64,000 nucleotides of DNA, taken from the NCBI RefSeq assembly GCF_900258045.1, contig NZ_OGVD01000002.1, positions 434,001 to 498,000 on the forward strand, given 5' to 3'. Under the pieces are notes generated by a model. The model made no database searches. It was not told the DNA's origin and saw only the letters and a list, made by a program, of their open reading frames with translations. Positions 42,637-51,632 of the stretch are shown here, piece after piece; positions within the stretch are counted from its first letter, which is position 1; each line of letters begins with the position of its first letter. Origin of the DNA: Sphingorhabdus sp. EL138. GTDB taxonomy: Bacteria; Pseudomonadota; Alphaproteobacteria; Sphingomonadales; Sphingomonadaceae. Both the position numbers and the translations under genes were made by a program.

Positions 42637-43029
42637 ATGCGTCAATTGTCCCCGGGAATTTTTCTTTCGCTTTTGGCAATCGGATGCACGACAATGCCCG
42701 CCGAGCAGACTGCATCGGACAATGAAAGCCGCAATATTGTCGCAGCTGAAGATGGTAGGGTGAAGCAGGGATTGGCATTTGCCGAGGCGCATTGTGCCGC
42801 CTGTCATAATGTCGCGGATGGACAGGCATCTTCAAATCAGCAAGCGCCGCCGTTTATTGCAATAGCCAACACCCGCGGATTGACAGATGGAACGCTGACC
42901 AATTGGCTCAGCGACTCCCATAATTATCCCGAGCTGATGGATTTCGAGATTGAAAGCGCGGATATTGACGAGCTTGCCGCCTATATTCTGACGCTGCAAA
43001 GCGCTGACTATAAACCGCCCATTCAATAA
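42637..43029 (+). CDS. Cytochrome c-type lipoprotein
   Basis: A 130-residue protein. The lipobox is LAIGC with Cys17. The haem-binding motif CAACH is at 53-57, and a likely axial Met lies in PELMDFEIESADIDELAAYILTLQS. This is a class I cytochrome c domain tethered by lipidation, so it acts in the periplasm as an electron carrier. AAAGGAATCGG precedes the ATG. It is divergent from uvrA and lies about 100 bp before the serine hydrolase gene. Confidence 0.87.
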   Translation: MRQLSPGIFLSLLAIGCTTMPAEQTASDNESRNIVAAEDGRVKQGLAFAEAHCAACHNVADGQASSNQQAPPFIAIANTRGLTDGTLTNWLSDSHNYPELMDFEIESADIDELAAYILTLQSADYKPPIQ

Positions 43030-43128
43030 ACGGATATCTTTGGTCACCGGTCTTGCCAGCGCGATATCGCCGTTGCACTTCTTCAGTATTGCTGTATTAA
43101 TATGGCAATACAATATCGGGAGTTGAGC

Positions 43129-44283
43129 GTGAAACATATTCTATCATTTGGTCCTGCACTATGCGCAATGGCGATAATATCGGGGCCGGCGATAGCAGGA
43201 ACGGGTCAGGAAGACCCTGCTTCCCAAGCCCAGCCCGCAATTACGAAACAGGATGACGGCGCAACTGTTCTAAAAAACAAAATCATTACCAAACTCCCGA
43301 ACTGGCTCGCAGAATATGACGTTCCAAGCGCGGCCATTGCCTATATCTCCGATGGCCAAGTGGCATGGACCCATGTCGCGGGTGAGGCGGAGCCTGGCAA
43401 GGCCGCGACGGCGGATACGCTTTACAATATCGCATCCATGACCAAGCCCTTGGTGGCGGAAACCGTCGTGCGACTGGTGAAGGGCGGGTCCTTTACGCTG
43501 GATGAGAGTATGGCCGGCAGCTGGGTTGATCCGGATATCAAATCCGACCCGCGTCACAAGCTTCTGACGCCGCGCATGGCGCTGGTGCATCGCACCGGTT
43601 TTCCCAATTGGCGCTATCAAACCAACGATGTGCTGACCTTTAAGGACGATCCGGATACCAAATTCGGATATTCGGGCGAAGGCTTTCAATACATGGCCCG
43701 CTTCGCCGAAAAGAAGATGAACATGGCTCTGGAAAACTTGGTGGCCCAACAGATATTTGAACCGGCGGGCATGACCCGGACCAGTTTTACCGAAAAACCC
43801 TGGTTTGCCGGCCGGATCGCAATGTCACGCAATGGCAAGGGTGAGCATGCTCATGCCACGGTGCGCAAGGACTGGAATGCAGCGGACGATGTCTGGTCCA
43901 CCATTGGCGACTATGCGCGTTTTCTGACCTGGATGATGGTCAATCCGGTGAGCGATCAGCCAGCAAAGAACTATTGGACCGCCGAGGAAAATCTCGGCGG
44001 ACAGATTTGCGGCGAGGGGCGGCTGGCGGCAGAGGTTTGTCCGAAAATCCTTGGCTTTGTTGGTGGCTGGAATGTTTATCATACTGCCGATAATGTGATC
44101 GTCATGCATGGCGGCGGGGATGTCGGCGAGAGGACTTTGGGCTTTTTTGATCCGGTGAATAAAACCGGTGCAGTGATCTTCACCAATGGTGCCAAGGGTC
44201 AGAAAGTCATCCGCGACACTGTGAAAATTTTATATCCTGACCCCAGTTTGGTGGCGTTTATGAACTTGCAGACGGGACGATAG
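43129..44283 (+). CDS. Serine hydrolase of the beta-lactamase/class C family
   Basis: A 384-residue exported protein. The catalytic SxxK is S103-M-T-K106 (YNIASMTKPLV), followed by a Tyr motif (FGYSGEGFQY) and VMHGGGDVGERT in place of the KTG box. The signal peptide (ISGPAIAGTG) ends near residue 24. The GTG at 43129 is preferred because GGGAG lies seven bases before it; an ATG at 43102 would add nine residues. Members act as esterases or D-aminopeptidases as often as beta-lactamases, so resistance is not implied. Confidence 0.85.
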   Translation: MKHILSFGPALCAMAIISGPAIAGTGQEDPASQAQPAITKQDDGATVLKNKIITKLPNWLAEYDVPSAAIAYISDGQVAWTHVAGEAEPGKAATADTLYNIASMTKPLVAETVVRLVKGGSFTLDESMAGSWVDPDIKSDPRHKLLTPRMALVHRTGFPNWRYQTNDVLTFKDDPDTKFGYSGEGFQYMARFAEKKMNMALENLVAQQIFEPAGMTRTSFTEKPWFAGRIAMSRNGKGEHAHATVRKDWNAADDVWSTIGDYARFLTWMMVNPVSDQPAKNYWTAEENLGGQICGEGRLAAEVCPKILGFVGGWNVYHTADNVIVMHGGGDVGERTLGFFDPVNKTGAVIFTNGAKGQKVIRDTVKILYPDPSLVAFMNLQTGR

Positions 44284-44291
44284 GCGTAAGC

Positions 44292-44669
44292 TTATCCGTT
44301 CGCCAGCAATCCCCACAAACCCAGCAGGGTGATGGGCGCAAATAACCAGCCTTGCGGCGCTTTGCGATGGCTCTGGCCGATAGCAGAAACCAGGCCGACA
44401 CCTGTGAGTGTGAAGCCTGCTGCCAAAGTGGTTCCAGCGACAGCATAGGGTTGCTGCCCCAAAAAATAGGCGAGGAAAAAGAATAACGACATCGCGGCGA
44501 TGGAAACGGTCGTGAAATGCCAGCAGAGATACTGGACATCGCGTACAAGCGGATCGAGTTCAACCGATTGCCGCAACGGGCGTGCTATTTCGCGTCCACC
44601 AATAAGCAGGTGGACGGCAAACCAGATCGCGGAGATTATCGCTGCCAGAGGATAAAGATAACTGGTCAC
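44292..44669 (-). CDS. Small membrane protein of unknown function
   Basis: A protein of 125-127 residues with four predicted helices: YPLAAIISAIWFAVHLLIGG, TVSIAAMSLFFFLAYFL, YAVAGTTLAAGFTLTGVG and WLFAPITLLGLWGLLANG. AGGAGA sits seven bases before the GTG at 44669 but directly against the ATG at 44675, so GTG is the better start. The conserved QYLCWHFTTVSIA is seen in related hypothetical proteins of sphingomonads. Function unknown. It is tail-to-tail with the serine hydrolase gene. Confidence 0.72.
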   Translation of the reverse strand: MTSYLYPLAAIISAIWFAVHLLIGGREIARPLRQSVELDPLVRDVQYLCWHFTTVSIAAMSLFFFLAYFLGQQPYAVAGTTLAAGFTLTGVGLVSAIGQSHRKAPQGWLFAPITLLGLWGLLANG

Positions 44670-44743
44670 GTCCATTCTCCTGTCAGTTTTTGCAATAATG
44701 CTCAGGCCCGGCTTTTTTGGAGCTGCAATGATTTAGCCGGCTT

Positions 44744-46354
44744 TTAGCGGCCTGGGAAGTGTTCGCCGCTCCGCACATCAATCGTTCCACCATCTTTTAC
44801 AGGCACCACACCGCGGCCGAACCAGACAAACCGGGCAGTTGGCATTGTCAGGATATTGTCGTAACTTTCGGTCGCATAAGCCGCTTCATAGCCCATCAGG
44901 GCAAGGCTGGTCGGGAACAGCTGGCTTAGACTGCGGTAGCCAGGCCCGGCGAACCCATGGTCGTTATGCATCCGGTCAGGCAGAAAGGCGATGAGCGGAA
45001 CCGAAAACTCGGCTCTTACCGGGTCTCCGCTGCAATGGGGTGTGATGCCGTCCTGGATATTCTGGCCATGATCGGACGTATAAAAAATCGCGACCCTCGA
45101 GCGGTCAATGCCATCGAGCAGCGCGTCGAAAAACCCGGCTTTGGAATAGGATATCGCCTTGTCATATTGCGCCTGTGTGCTGCTGCCATCGGGCAAGGCG
45201 CCCTTGGGGTAATGGTCGCGATACTGGAAATGCACGCCCCGCAGTAACGCATAGGTAAACTGTTTGCCCTTGCTTTTCATCTCTAAGTTGAGGGTACGGG
45301 CGATGGCGAGATCGGTTTTCTGACCGTTGTCGACATTGCGATAGCTGTCGATCAGTGCCCGTTCCGGTGCCAGCAACAGGTTTTGCGGCGGACCGGTGAC
45401 CTGCCCGTCGATCATCTTCGTGACATAGCCAGCTTTGGCAGCATAGCCCCAGATGGATGCTGTGCGGCGCAAGTCAGTGGTGGCATTGACGTGGCGGACA
45501 TTGACCCCGGAGCGTAACGCGACATTGGAAGGCGTGCTGCAATGGCCCATGGATGCCGCTTCGCCAAAATCAATGTGCCGGATACCTGCAATTTCCGGCG
45601 CGATAATCCGGTTGAAACCGTCATGGGAAACGCTTTCGTCGATCAGCCAGATGATCTTGTCAATCTCTGTATCTTGTCCGGGGACGGCCGACACTTCAGA
45701 GCGGGCCGGAGGCGGATCGGCGGTGGCGATGGCTGCGGCAAAATTATAGATATTGCGCTCTGCGGCAAGCGGGTAGAGGCCAAGCGGCGGCCATAAAAGT
45801 GAAGGAGCGATGAGCAGGGCGATCAACGCTGCGGCAGTTTTTCCTCCGGCAAACCGGTTCGCGGTCAGCTGACGCACCGGATCGCGCAGCGCTCTTCTGG
45901 CACCGATCATCAGGATGATGGAGATGAGCAATTTGCCCAGCGCCAGTCCCAATGGAGCGGCAAACTCACCGGCCGCCGCGCCGGCCTGCCGCGTCTCTGT
46001 AAGCAACCAGCCGCTTTTTTGCAGATCAAGCGTATCGCCTACAATCTGGCTGTAAATGCTATTGATACTGGCGGATATGCCGACAAAGGCAATGCAGACT
46101 AAAAACCATTTGCGCGGCAACAGGATGGTGGCGGCGAACAGCAGCAAGGCCTGCGCTGCGAAGGATAGCAATGCCCAGCTGGCATTGACATAGTCATAGG
46201 CGGCCGCCCGATACAGGACCGAATGTGTCAGCAAGACCTGGTTGATCACCGCATAGGCTCCGCAGAACAGCAGAAAACCGGCCAGAATCCGGACAACAGG
46301 CCATTTGGCACTGGAATCGCCGCCAGACAGACTATCGGAAAGGCCATTGTTCAC
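44744..46354 (-). CDS. Sulfatase/phosphoethanolamine-transferase-like membrane enzyme
   Basis: A 536-residue protein. Five N-terminal helices (about 18-190) are followed by a periplasmic alkaline-phosphatase-fold domain: IIWLIDESVSHD (metal ligand), MGHCSTPSNVALRSGV with the nucleophilic Thr, and FYTSDHGQNIQD (metal ligands). This is the EptA/Cbt layout: transfer of phosphoethanolamine or another phospho-group from lipid to an envelope acceptor. EptA-like colistin-resistance activity is not implied. The start is GTG at 46354. Confidence 0.83.
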   Translation of the reverse strand: MNNGLSDSLSGGDSSAKWPVVRILAGFLLFCGAYAVINQVLLTHSVLYRAAAYDYVNASWALLSFAAQALLLFAATILLPRKWFLVCIAFVGISASINSIYSQIVGDTLDLQKSGWLLTETRQAGAAAGEFAAPLGLALGKLLISIILMIGARRALRDPVRQLTANRFAGGKTAAALIALLIAPSLLWPPLGLYPLAAERNIYNFAAAIATADPPPARSEVSAVPGQDTEIDKIIWLIDESVSHDGFNRIIAPEIAGIRHIDFGEAASMGHCSTPSNVALRSGVNVRHVNATTDLRRTASIWGYAAKAGYVTKMIDGQVTGPPQNLLLAPERALIDSYRNVDNGQKTDLAIARTLNLEMKSKGKQFTYALLRGVHFQYRDHYPKGALPDGSSTQAQYDKAISYSKAGFFDALLDGIDRSRVAIFYTSDHGQNIQDGITPHCSGDPVRAEFSVPLIAFLPDRMHNDHGFAGPGYRSLSQLFPTSLALMGYEAAYATESYDNILTMPTARFVWFGRGVVPVKDGGTIDVRSGEHFPGR

Positions 46355-46621
46355 GTGCTGCTTCTCACATCAAAAAAGCTGGTAATCGTCAGATTTACTA
46401 TGGCGCAAAGCCCTTAAGAATAGGTGACCTTGAGCCATTTCCTGATATTTTGGCGGTTTCTGTCAGGGCCGGGTAAACGATTGTCGAAGCCTGTTCTCTT
46501 TTCGTCGAAAGCGGCTGCCTTGCCGAACTGCGTTGACATATTACGGACGAGAGCCACAATGTGATCCTGTTTGGTTACGCATCGGGATCGCCACGGCTTG
46601 AACACAGGGGGATGGTGCCAC

Positions 46622-47302
46622 ATGATAAAAGTGGTTCGTAATTTGGTATTTCGGGAATTCATGCCCTCCGCATGGGCAAGCTCCTTTTCCCGTCCTGGTA
46701 TCCCCGGATCCGATACCCGAAGCGCCCAACCCCTATTCTGCGCTTTGTTTGCGACTTTATTGGCATCATCCCCTATTTTCTCGTCGTCTGCTATTGCGCA
46801 ATCGACCCCTTCCACAGCACCGACGGCAAAAACACCGCCGCCACCTTGTGCCAGTGCCGATCATCGCGCCTTCGATTTCTGGATCGGAATCTGGGATGTC
46901 ACGCCGGCTGGCAAGGATGCACCGACAGCAATTAACAGTATCAGTGCCCAACATGGCGGTTGTGTCATTCGCGAAGAATATCAGACACAAGGCGGTTACA
47001 CCGGAATGAGCATGAGCTTTTATGATGCGGCTCGCAAAAACTGGCACCAGACCTGGATGGGGGCGGACGGCACGGCCCTGTTCATCGCAGGCGGTCTGAA
47101 TGACCGGGGTGAAATGGTGCTTAGCAACACCAACTGGCCAGGTTATGTCAAAGGCTCACCGGTCAACCGGGTGACCTGGACCCCGAACCGCAAGGACGGG
47201 ACTATCGAAAGCGTGCGCCAGCATTGGCAAAGTTCGGCCGATGGCGGTCAGAACTGGACGACGGTTTTTGACGGACTTTACATCAAGCGGACTGAAAACT
47301 GA
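46622..47302 (+). CDS. Secreted protein of unknown function (lipocalin-like pattern)
   Basis: A 226-residue protein with an N-terminal hydrophobic segment (LFCALFATLLASSPIFSSSAIAQ) ending near residue 59, unusually far in, so the true start may be a later codon such as the ATG of MPSAWASSF. The mature domain contains HRAFDFWIGIWDVTPAG, GGCVIREEYQT, GMSMSFYDAARKNWHQTWMGADG and VRQHWQSSADGGQNWTTVFDGLYIKR. The FDFWIGxWDV pattern occurs in a widespread exported family without known function. It is convergent with gmk. Confidence 0.72.
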   Translation: MIKVVRNLVFREFMPSAWASSFSRPGIPGSDTRSAQPLFCALFATLLASSPIFSSSAIAQSTPSTAPTAKTPPPPCASADHRAFDFWIGIWDVTPAGKDAPTAINSISAQHGGCVIREEYQTQGGYTGMSMSFYDAARKNWHQTWMGADGTALFIAGGLNDRGEMVLSNTNWPGYVKGSPVNRVTWTPNRKDGTIESVRQHWQSSADGGQNWTTVFDGLYIKRTEN

Positions 47303-47309
47303 CCAAAGA

Positions 47310-47975
47310 CTAACCGCGCTCTTGCGCAACCAGATCCCGGACAAAGCCGATCAGTCCCGTTTGCCGTGACCGGCGCATCCGTTCCGTGGCGAGTATTTGT
47401 TTGACCTTTGCGAAACAGGCGTCGAGATCGTCGTTGATCAGGACATAGTCATAGCCGTCCCAATGGCTGATCTCACTGGCTGCACGCTGCATTCGGCTGT
47501 CGATAATTTCATTGCTGTCGGTGGCTCTGGCTTCCAACCGCTCACGCAATTCGGCGAGAGAGGGGGGCAGGATGAAGATACGGACAACATCTTCGCCGCC
47601 GCGTTGATACAGTTGCTGTGTACCCTGCCAGTCAATGTCGAAAAGAACGTCTTGCCCGTCTTCGAGATTTTTCTGCACTGGTGCAGCAGGGGTTGCATAG
47701 CGGTTGCCAAAAACCGTGGCATATTCCAGAAAGGCATGATCGGCGACCATTTCTTCAAACTCGTCACCACTGACGAAATAATAGTCCTTGCCATGTTCTT
47801 CGCCGGGGCGTTGCGGCCGGGTGGTGACAGACACCGACATGGCAATCTGGTCATCTGCTTCGAGCAGCATGCGCGCGAGTGTCGATTTGCCAGCACCAGA
47901 GGGCGAAGAGAGAACAAACAGAAGGCCGCGGCGGCTCAGTTCGTCATGCGGAAGGGAAGAAATATCGTCGGCCAT
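47310..47975 (-). CDS. gmk: Guanylate kinase
   Basis: A 221-residue GMP kinase. The P-loop is SSPSGAGKST; GMP-binding elements are SVSVTTRPQRPGEEHGKDYYF and DVLFDIDWQGTQQL. The ATG at 47975 (MADDISSLPHDEL) gives the usual length; an in-frame ATG at 48002 would add nine residues. The enzyme phosphorylates GMP to GDP in nucleotide synthesis. The downstream neighbour is convergent. Confidence 0.95.
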   Translation of the reverse strand: MADDISSLPHDELSRRGLLFVLSSPSGAGKSTLARMLLEADDQIAMSVSVTTRPQRPGEEHGKDYYFVSGDEFEEMVADHAFLEYATVFGNRYATPAAPVQKNLEDGQDVLFDIDWQGTQQLYQRGGEDVVRIFILPPSLAELRERLEARATDSNEIIDSRMQRAASEISHWDGYDYVLINDDLDACFAKVKQILATERMRRSRQTGLIGFVRDLVAQERG

Positions 47976-48141
47976 AGCGGCTATTGGCCGAGAAGGGGGC
48001 ATGCCGTCAAGATACTAGTCGCGATTGCTGGCAGATGTTACAGGACTGGCTGTCGCACTGATCGGATGACAGGTCGGAATTTTATGTTTATCAAGCGGTT
48101 GCAAGAGCTTTCGTCCGCTAAAAAAATGGTGATCTAGAATA

Positions 48142-49260
48142 ATGTTTCAGGGCCGCGTCAGCACGATATTCTTCTCGGTCGGCATAACGATCATGATCGG
48201 CTGGCTGTTCTATGTCGGCAAGGATATCATCCTGCCGATCGTGACCGCGATCATCTTGCTTCAGATACTCTATTCCGCCAGCGCTGCGGTTGCCCGTATT
48301 CCCGGATTGGGCCGGTCACCCATGTGGCTGCGAGCTACGCTCGCTTTGTTCGGGGTGGTCTTGCTTCTATTCGCGATGACCCGGATGCTGGTGGCGTCAC
48401 TGCAGACTTTGGTGCCGTCACTGCCGACCTATCAGAGCAATCTGGAAAACCTGTTCGCGGCCTGGTTCCCCGCACCGCAAGAGACCGCAGCCGTTAAAAC
48501 CGACATGGGTGAGATGATGGCATCGCCTGGCCTGATGATTGATCGCGGCAGCGAAGCCGTGGTGAAAGCGGTCAGCGAGTTTGCCACCAGGTTGCTGACT
48601 GAGGTTGATATTGCGGCCATAGCGCAATCGGTATTATCTTCGCTGACGAGCTTTGGCGGATTTGTCTTTATTACAATTCTCTATGCCTCTTTCATGCTCA
48701 GCGAAATTACCGGTTTTCCTGCAAAAGTGCAGCGGGCCTTTGGCAATGCAAGCGATTCCAAAGACACGATGAATATGATTGCACGGATCAACCACGATAT
48801 TGGTAGCTATCTGGCGACCAAGACGCTGATCAACATCATGCTGGGCGTGATTTGCTGGGTCATCATGGTGGCGCTCGGTATTGAATATGCGGCGCTTTGG
48901 GCGATCATTATCGGCTTGCTCAACTATATCCCCTATATCGGTTCGATTGTCGGCGTCGCTTTTCCGGCGCTGTTCGCGGTTGCCCAGTTCGGTACGCTGA
49001 CCGTGCCCTTGATCGCTACCGGCCTGATGACGGCAGCACAGGTCATCATCGGCAATGTGGTGGAGCCGCGCATGCTCAGCAAATCGGTCAATTTGAGCCC
49101 AATGGTCGTACTCGTGGCGCTTTCTGTATGGAGCACGCTCTGGGGTATTCCCGGCGCGATATTAGCGGTGCCGTTTACGACCATCTTGATGATCATATTG
49201 GCAGGCCGCAAGGGCACTAAACCTATTGCGGCGCTGCTGTCCAGCGACGGTAAAGTTTAA
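48142..49260 (+). CDS. AI-2E family transporter
   Basis: A 372-residue membrane protein of the AI-2E/PerM family: two N-terminal helices, a periplasmic segment with LPTYQSNLENLFAAW, and five C-terminal helices including MVALGIEYAALWAIIIGLLNYIPYIGSIVGVAFPAL and NVVEPRMLSKSVNLSPMVVLVALSVWSTLWGIPGAILAVPF. Some members export autoinducer 2, others have ion-related roles; no assignment is possible here. Its stop overlaps the 3' end of the convergent MFS gene by 4 bp. Confidence 0.88.
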   Translation: MFQGRVSTIFFSVGITIMIGWLFYVGKDIILPIVTAIILLQILYSASAAVARIPGLGRSPMWLRATLALFGVVLLLFAMTRMLVASLQTLVPSLPTYQSNLENLFAAWFPAPQETAAVKTDMGEMMASPGLMIDRGSEAVVKAVSEFATRLLTEVDIAAIAQSVLSSLTSFGGFVFITILYASFMLSEITGFPAKVQRAFGNASDSKDTMNMIARINHDIGSYLATKTLINIMLGVICWVIMVALGIEYAALWAIIIGLLNYIPYIGSIVGVAFPALFAVAQFGTLTVPLIATGLMTAAQVIIGNVVEPRMLSKSVNLSPMVVLVALSVWSTLWGIPGAILAVPFTTILMIILAGRKGTKPIAALLSSDGKV

Positions 49261-50594
49261 GCCCCTTCGTCTGCTGTTTTATGCTTGGGCGGCGTCAGGC
49301 AGATAGCCGAGATGAGCGACAGGCCCAGCAGTATCGAGCCGATCAAAAATGCCAGATCATAGCTGCCATATATATCGAAAATGTAACCCGCGCCTGCCGG
49401 TGCCGTCGCCACGAACGGCAACAACAGTGGGGCAAATACTGAGTTGATTTTCGCAAAGCTCTCCTGACCGAAAAAATTACTGGTGAGGGCGGGGGAGAGC
49501 GCAAAAAACCCGCCATAGCACAGCCCCAGAAGGAAGGCCGCAAAGCCAAGACCCATAAGGCTGGCCATGGTCCAAAGCATGATGAAGGCTAATAGCATAG
49601 CCGCCATCATGGCCGCCATCAGCCAGCGCAACTCGAAGCGGTCGCCGAGCCACCCCGCCGGCATTCGGCCGAGCCCGCTGCCGATGATGAAGATGCTGAC
49701 GATGGAAGCCGTCTGGATTTTCGAGATGCCGATATCGGACAGGTATAGCGAACCATGGGTGAGCAGGAACGTGCCAATGGACAGATAGGTCACGTTGATG
49801 ATCATGATGAAATATACCGCACGGGTGTGAAAAACCTCTCTGACAGTCCAGTTTTGCTCGCTGCGATAGGTGCGCGGTTTGGGCGCAGGCTTTTGTGTGT
49901 CCGCACGGGCCGCGAGTGGATCAAAATTGTCCGGATGCTGCCCAATATCTTTGGGCCGGTTGACGATAAACTGGGTCAGCAGCAGCGCGCCGACAACGGC
50001 AGCCGCGCTCACCAGCCAGCCGGACTGCCAGGTCCCGAAGGTTTCCATGACCCGAATGAGAATCGGCTGGGCAAAAAAGCCGCCCAGCGCATTGCCGGTG
50101 AGGATGATGCCAAGCACTGTTGCGCGTTTGGCGTTGAACCAGTTGATGACGACGGTTTGCCCGCACAAGGGACCCGCCAGCGCATTGGCGGCACCCATCA
50201 CAAAACCCCAGATCAGGGTCCAGTGCCAGATTTCGGTCACAAAAAAGACGGTCATCAAAAGACTGATGAGCATCAATATCAAACCGACTGTCAAAGTGAA
50301 CCGGACACCCCGTTTCCCGATCATCCAGGCGGTTAACGGATAGCTGAGCCCCAAGACCAGAAAGCTGAGACTATGGGCAATCGAGGCATCACCGCGGTTC
50401 CAGTTCATATCCTCGACCATTGCCGGGAATATCGCGGCATAGGCAAAATAGACGAAGCCGGAGGCGGCAAACTGGATGAAAAACAGCAATGCGGCATTGT
50501 TCCAGCCGTAAAATTTGCGAGCGGACTTTGCGTCAGACGACGCGCGCTCTTTCTCGCTGGCTGGTGTCGCTGCCAAAGCCTTTTCCTGCGCCAT
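49257..50594 (-). CDS. MFS transporter (oxalate/formate antiporter-like)
   Basis: A 445-residue, 12-helix carrier. It has an MFS-A-like loop (GKRGVRFTLTVGL), LAGPLCGQTVVINWFNAKRATVLGI, and the second-half loop GRMPAGWLGDRFELRW. This pattern is typical of the OFA/monocarboxylate group. AGGAG precedes the ATG at 50594, preferred over a GTG at 50609. The substrate is unknown and no enzyme genes for a pathway are adjacent. Confidence 0.87.
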   Translation of the reverse strand: MAQEKALAATPASEKERASSDAKSARKFYGWNNAALLFFIQFAASGFVYFAYAAIFPAMVEDMNWNRGDASIAHSLSFLVLGLSYPLTAWMIGKRGVRFTLTVGLILMLISLLMTVFFVTEIWHWTLIWGFVMGAANALAGPLCGQTVVINWFNAKRATVLGIILTGNALGGFFAQPILIRVMETFGTWQSGWLVSAAAVVGALLLTQFIVNRPKDIGQHPDNFDPLAARADTQKPAPKPRTYRSEQNWTVREVFHTRAVYFIMIINVTYLSIGTFLLTHGSLYLSDIGISKIQTASIVSIFIIGSGLGRMPAGWLGDRFELRWLMAAMMAAMLLAFIMLWTMASLMGLGFAAFLLGLCYGGFFALSPALTSNFFGQESFAKINSVFAPLLLPFVATAPAGAGYIFDIYGSYDLAFLIGSILLGLSLISAICLTPPKHKTADEGA

Positions 50595-50745
50595 CTCTTC
50601 TCCTGACACTGGTGTTAGCAGGACAAATGGTTTCTAGGAAAGAGCTTTGTGCAGCGGGCGTTGATAGATCGGTTTTAGAAGAGGGATTGGCTGTGTCAGG
50701 TCGCATTGGCCGATGTTGATATTGAATGCGGTTGTCTTGGCTTGA
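50595..50745. other. Spacer upstream of the MFS gene
   Basis: No gene seen. It presumably carries the promoter of the MFS gene, which reads leftwards. Confidence 0.4.
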
Positions 50746-50777
50746 GGGTCCGCTATGGGCGCAAAAGCGGCCATTGG
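50746..50777. repeat. Palindromic repeat, degenerate copy 1
   Basis: TCCGCTATGGGCGCAAAAGC followed by GGCCATTGG resembles the repeat at 52145 and 60301 (GTCCGCTT...AAGCGGACATT). It touches the truncated end of the iminopeptidase remnant. Confidence 0.65.
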
Positions 50778-50780
50778 AAA

Positions 50781-50897
50781 TTACCCATTTATGCCAATCA
50801 TAGGGTTACCGGCTTGTTCAATAAATATCCCGTGGCCGTTACCAACACCTAGAGACTCTGTTTCATAAGGTTCGATGGGAGGGAATGTTTCGGTCAT
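50781..50897 (-). pseudogene. Truncated proline iminopeptidase (5' remnant)
   Basis: ATG at 50897 with AAAGGA six bases upstream, then 38 codons to a TAA at 50781. The product contains FPPIEPYETESLGVGNGHGI and FIEQAGNP, which match the N-terminus of proline iminopeptidase (PPIEPYxxGxLxVGDGHxIYxExxGNP). The rest of this roughly 315-residue hydrolase is missing, and a palindromic repeat begins 4 bp beyond the stop. It lies 42 bp after lysE on the same strand, so it was probably co-transcribed. No catalytic residue is left. Confidence 0.75.
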
Positions 50898-50939
50898 ATC
50901 GGTCCTTTCTGTGCGCGTTTATAAGTCCAACTTGTGTGC

Positions 50940-51551
50940 CTAAACGGTCGCCATTCGTGCTCCTGCAAGTAAAAGGGCACCGCCAGCGACGCGATTGATC
51001 AGGCGCACGATCCATTCTTTGACGCGGCCACTCGTCAACCGATCACCAGTGTAGGCATATAAACTGTAAGAGATCAGATCGAGCACAACGGTGGTGCCAC
51101 CCATAAGAAGGATTTGAGACAATATGGGTTTTGAAGCATCCAGAAATTGCGGGAGAATTGCTGCGAAATACAGAAGTGCTTTTGGATTGGCAAATTCGAC
51201 TATGAATCCCTTTCCAAACAAAGAAATGGCGGATTGCAGTTTGCCCGTGGGAAACTGAATGCCACCGGTTTTGCTAAAGATGGCTGTTAAACCAAGATAG
51301 ACCAGATATGCGACACCAACCCATTTGATCACGGCAAAAATAGTCGCCGATGCGATCAGTAGTGAGGCAATACCCGTGGCGGACAAAATGAAGTAGACCG
51401 CGTTAGCGGCTGCTACGCCAAATACTCCAAAGGTTGCACGTTTGTGACCATTGCCAGCCCCCTGGGCTGCGATGGCGATTGCAGCAGGGCCTGGGACAAA
51501 AATCACAACGGCGGTGGTAAACAAGAAGATGAAGTAAATTCCCAATTCCAT
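50940..51551 (-). CDS. LysE family amino-acid exporter
   Basis: A 203-residue membrane protein with six predicted helices. The conserved N-terminal segment VIFVPGPAAIAIAAQGAGNGHKRATFGVFGVAAAN corresponds to the LysE/RhtB signature PGPxxxxxxxxxxxxGxxxGxxxxxG. The ATG at 51551 is preferred; an upstream start would add residues lying over the operator region. It is divergent from an Lrp-type regulator, the usual partner of such exporters, and probably exports an amino acid sensed by that regulator. Confidence 0.9.
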   Translation of the reverse strand: MELGIYFIFLFTTAVVIFVPGPAAIAIAAQGAGNGHKRATFGVFGVAAANAVYFILSATGIASLLIASATIFAVIKWVGVAYLVYLGLTAIFSKTGGIQFPTGKLQSAISLFGKGFIVEFANPKALLYFAAILPQFLDASKPILSQILLMGGTTVVLDLISYSLYAYTGDRLTSGRVKEWIVRLINRVAGGALLLAGARMATV

Positions 51552-51563
51552 AGATAATTCCCA

Positions 51564-51599
51564 TTGCTGAATATCGTTTAGCAATATATAGATATTGCT
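51564..51599. promoter_or_regulatory. Two overlapping palindromes, candidate Lrp-type operator
   Basis: TTGCTNAA-N5-TTNAGCAA (51564-51584) overlaps AGCAATAT-ATAG-ATATTGCT (51580-51599), both perfect in the specified positions. The half-site TTGCTGAA recurs with a spacing of about 31-32 bp, roughly three helical turns. They lie between the divergent lysE and Lrp-type genes. Confidence 0.7.
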
Positions 51600-51632
51600 G
51601 AACAATGTTCTGCTTCAAGGAAATTATGGCTT

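Noticed and set aside
43129-44283. Antibiotic-resistance beta-lactamase
   Set aside because: Only the general serine-hydrolase motifs are present, the KTG box is replaced, and most relatives are esterases or peptidases.
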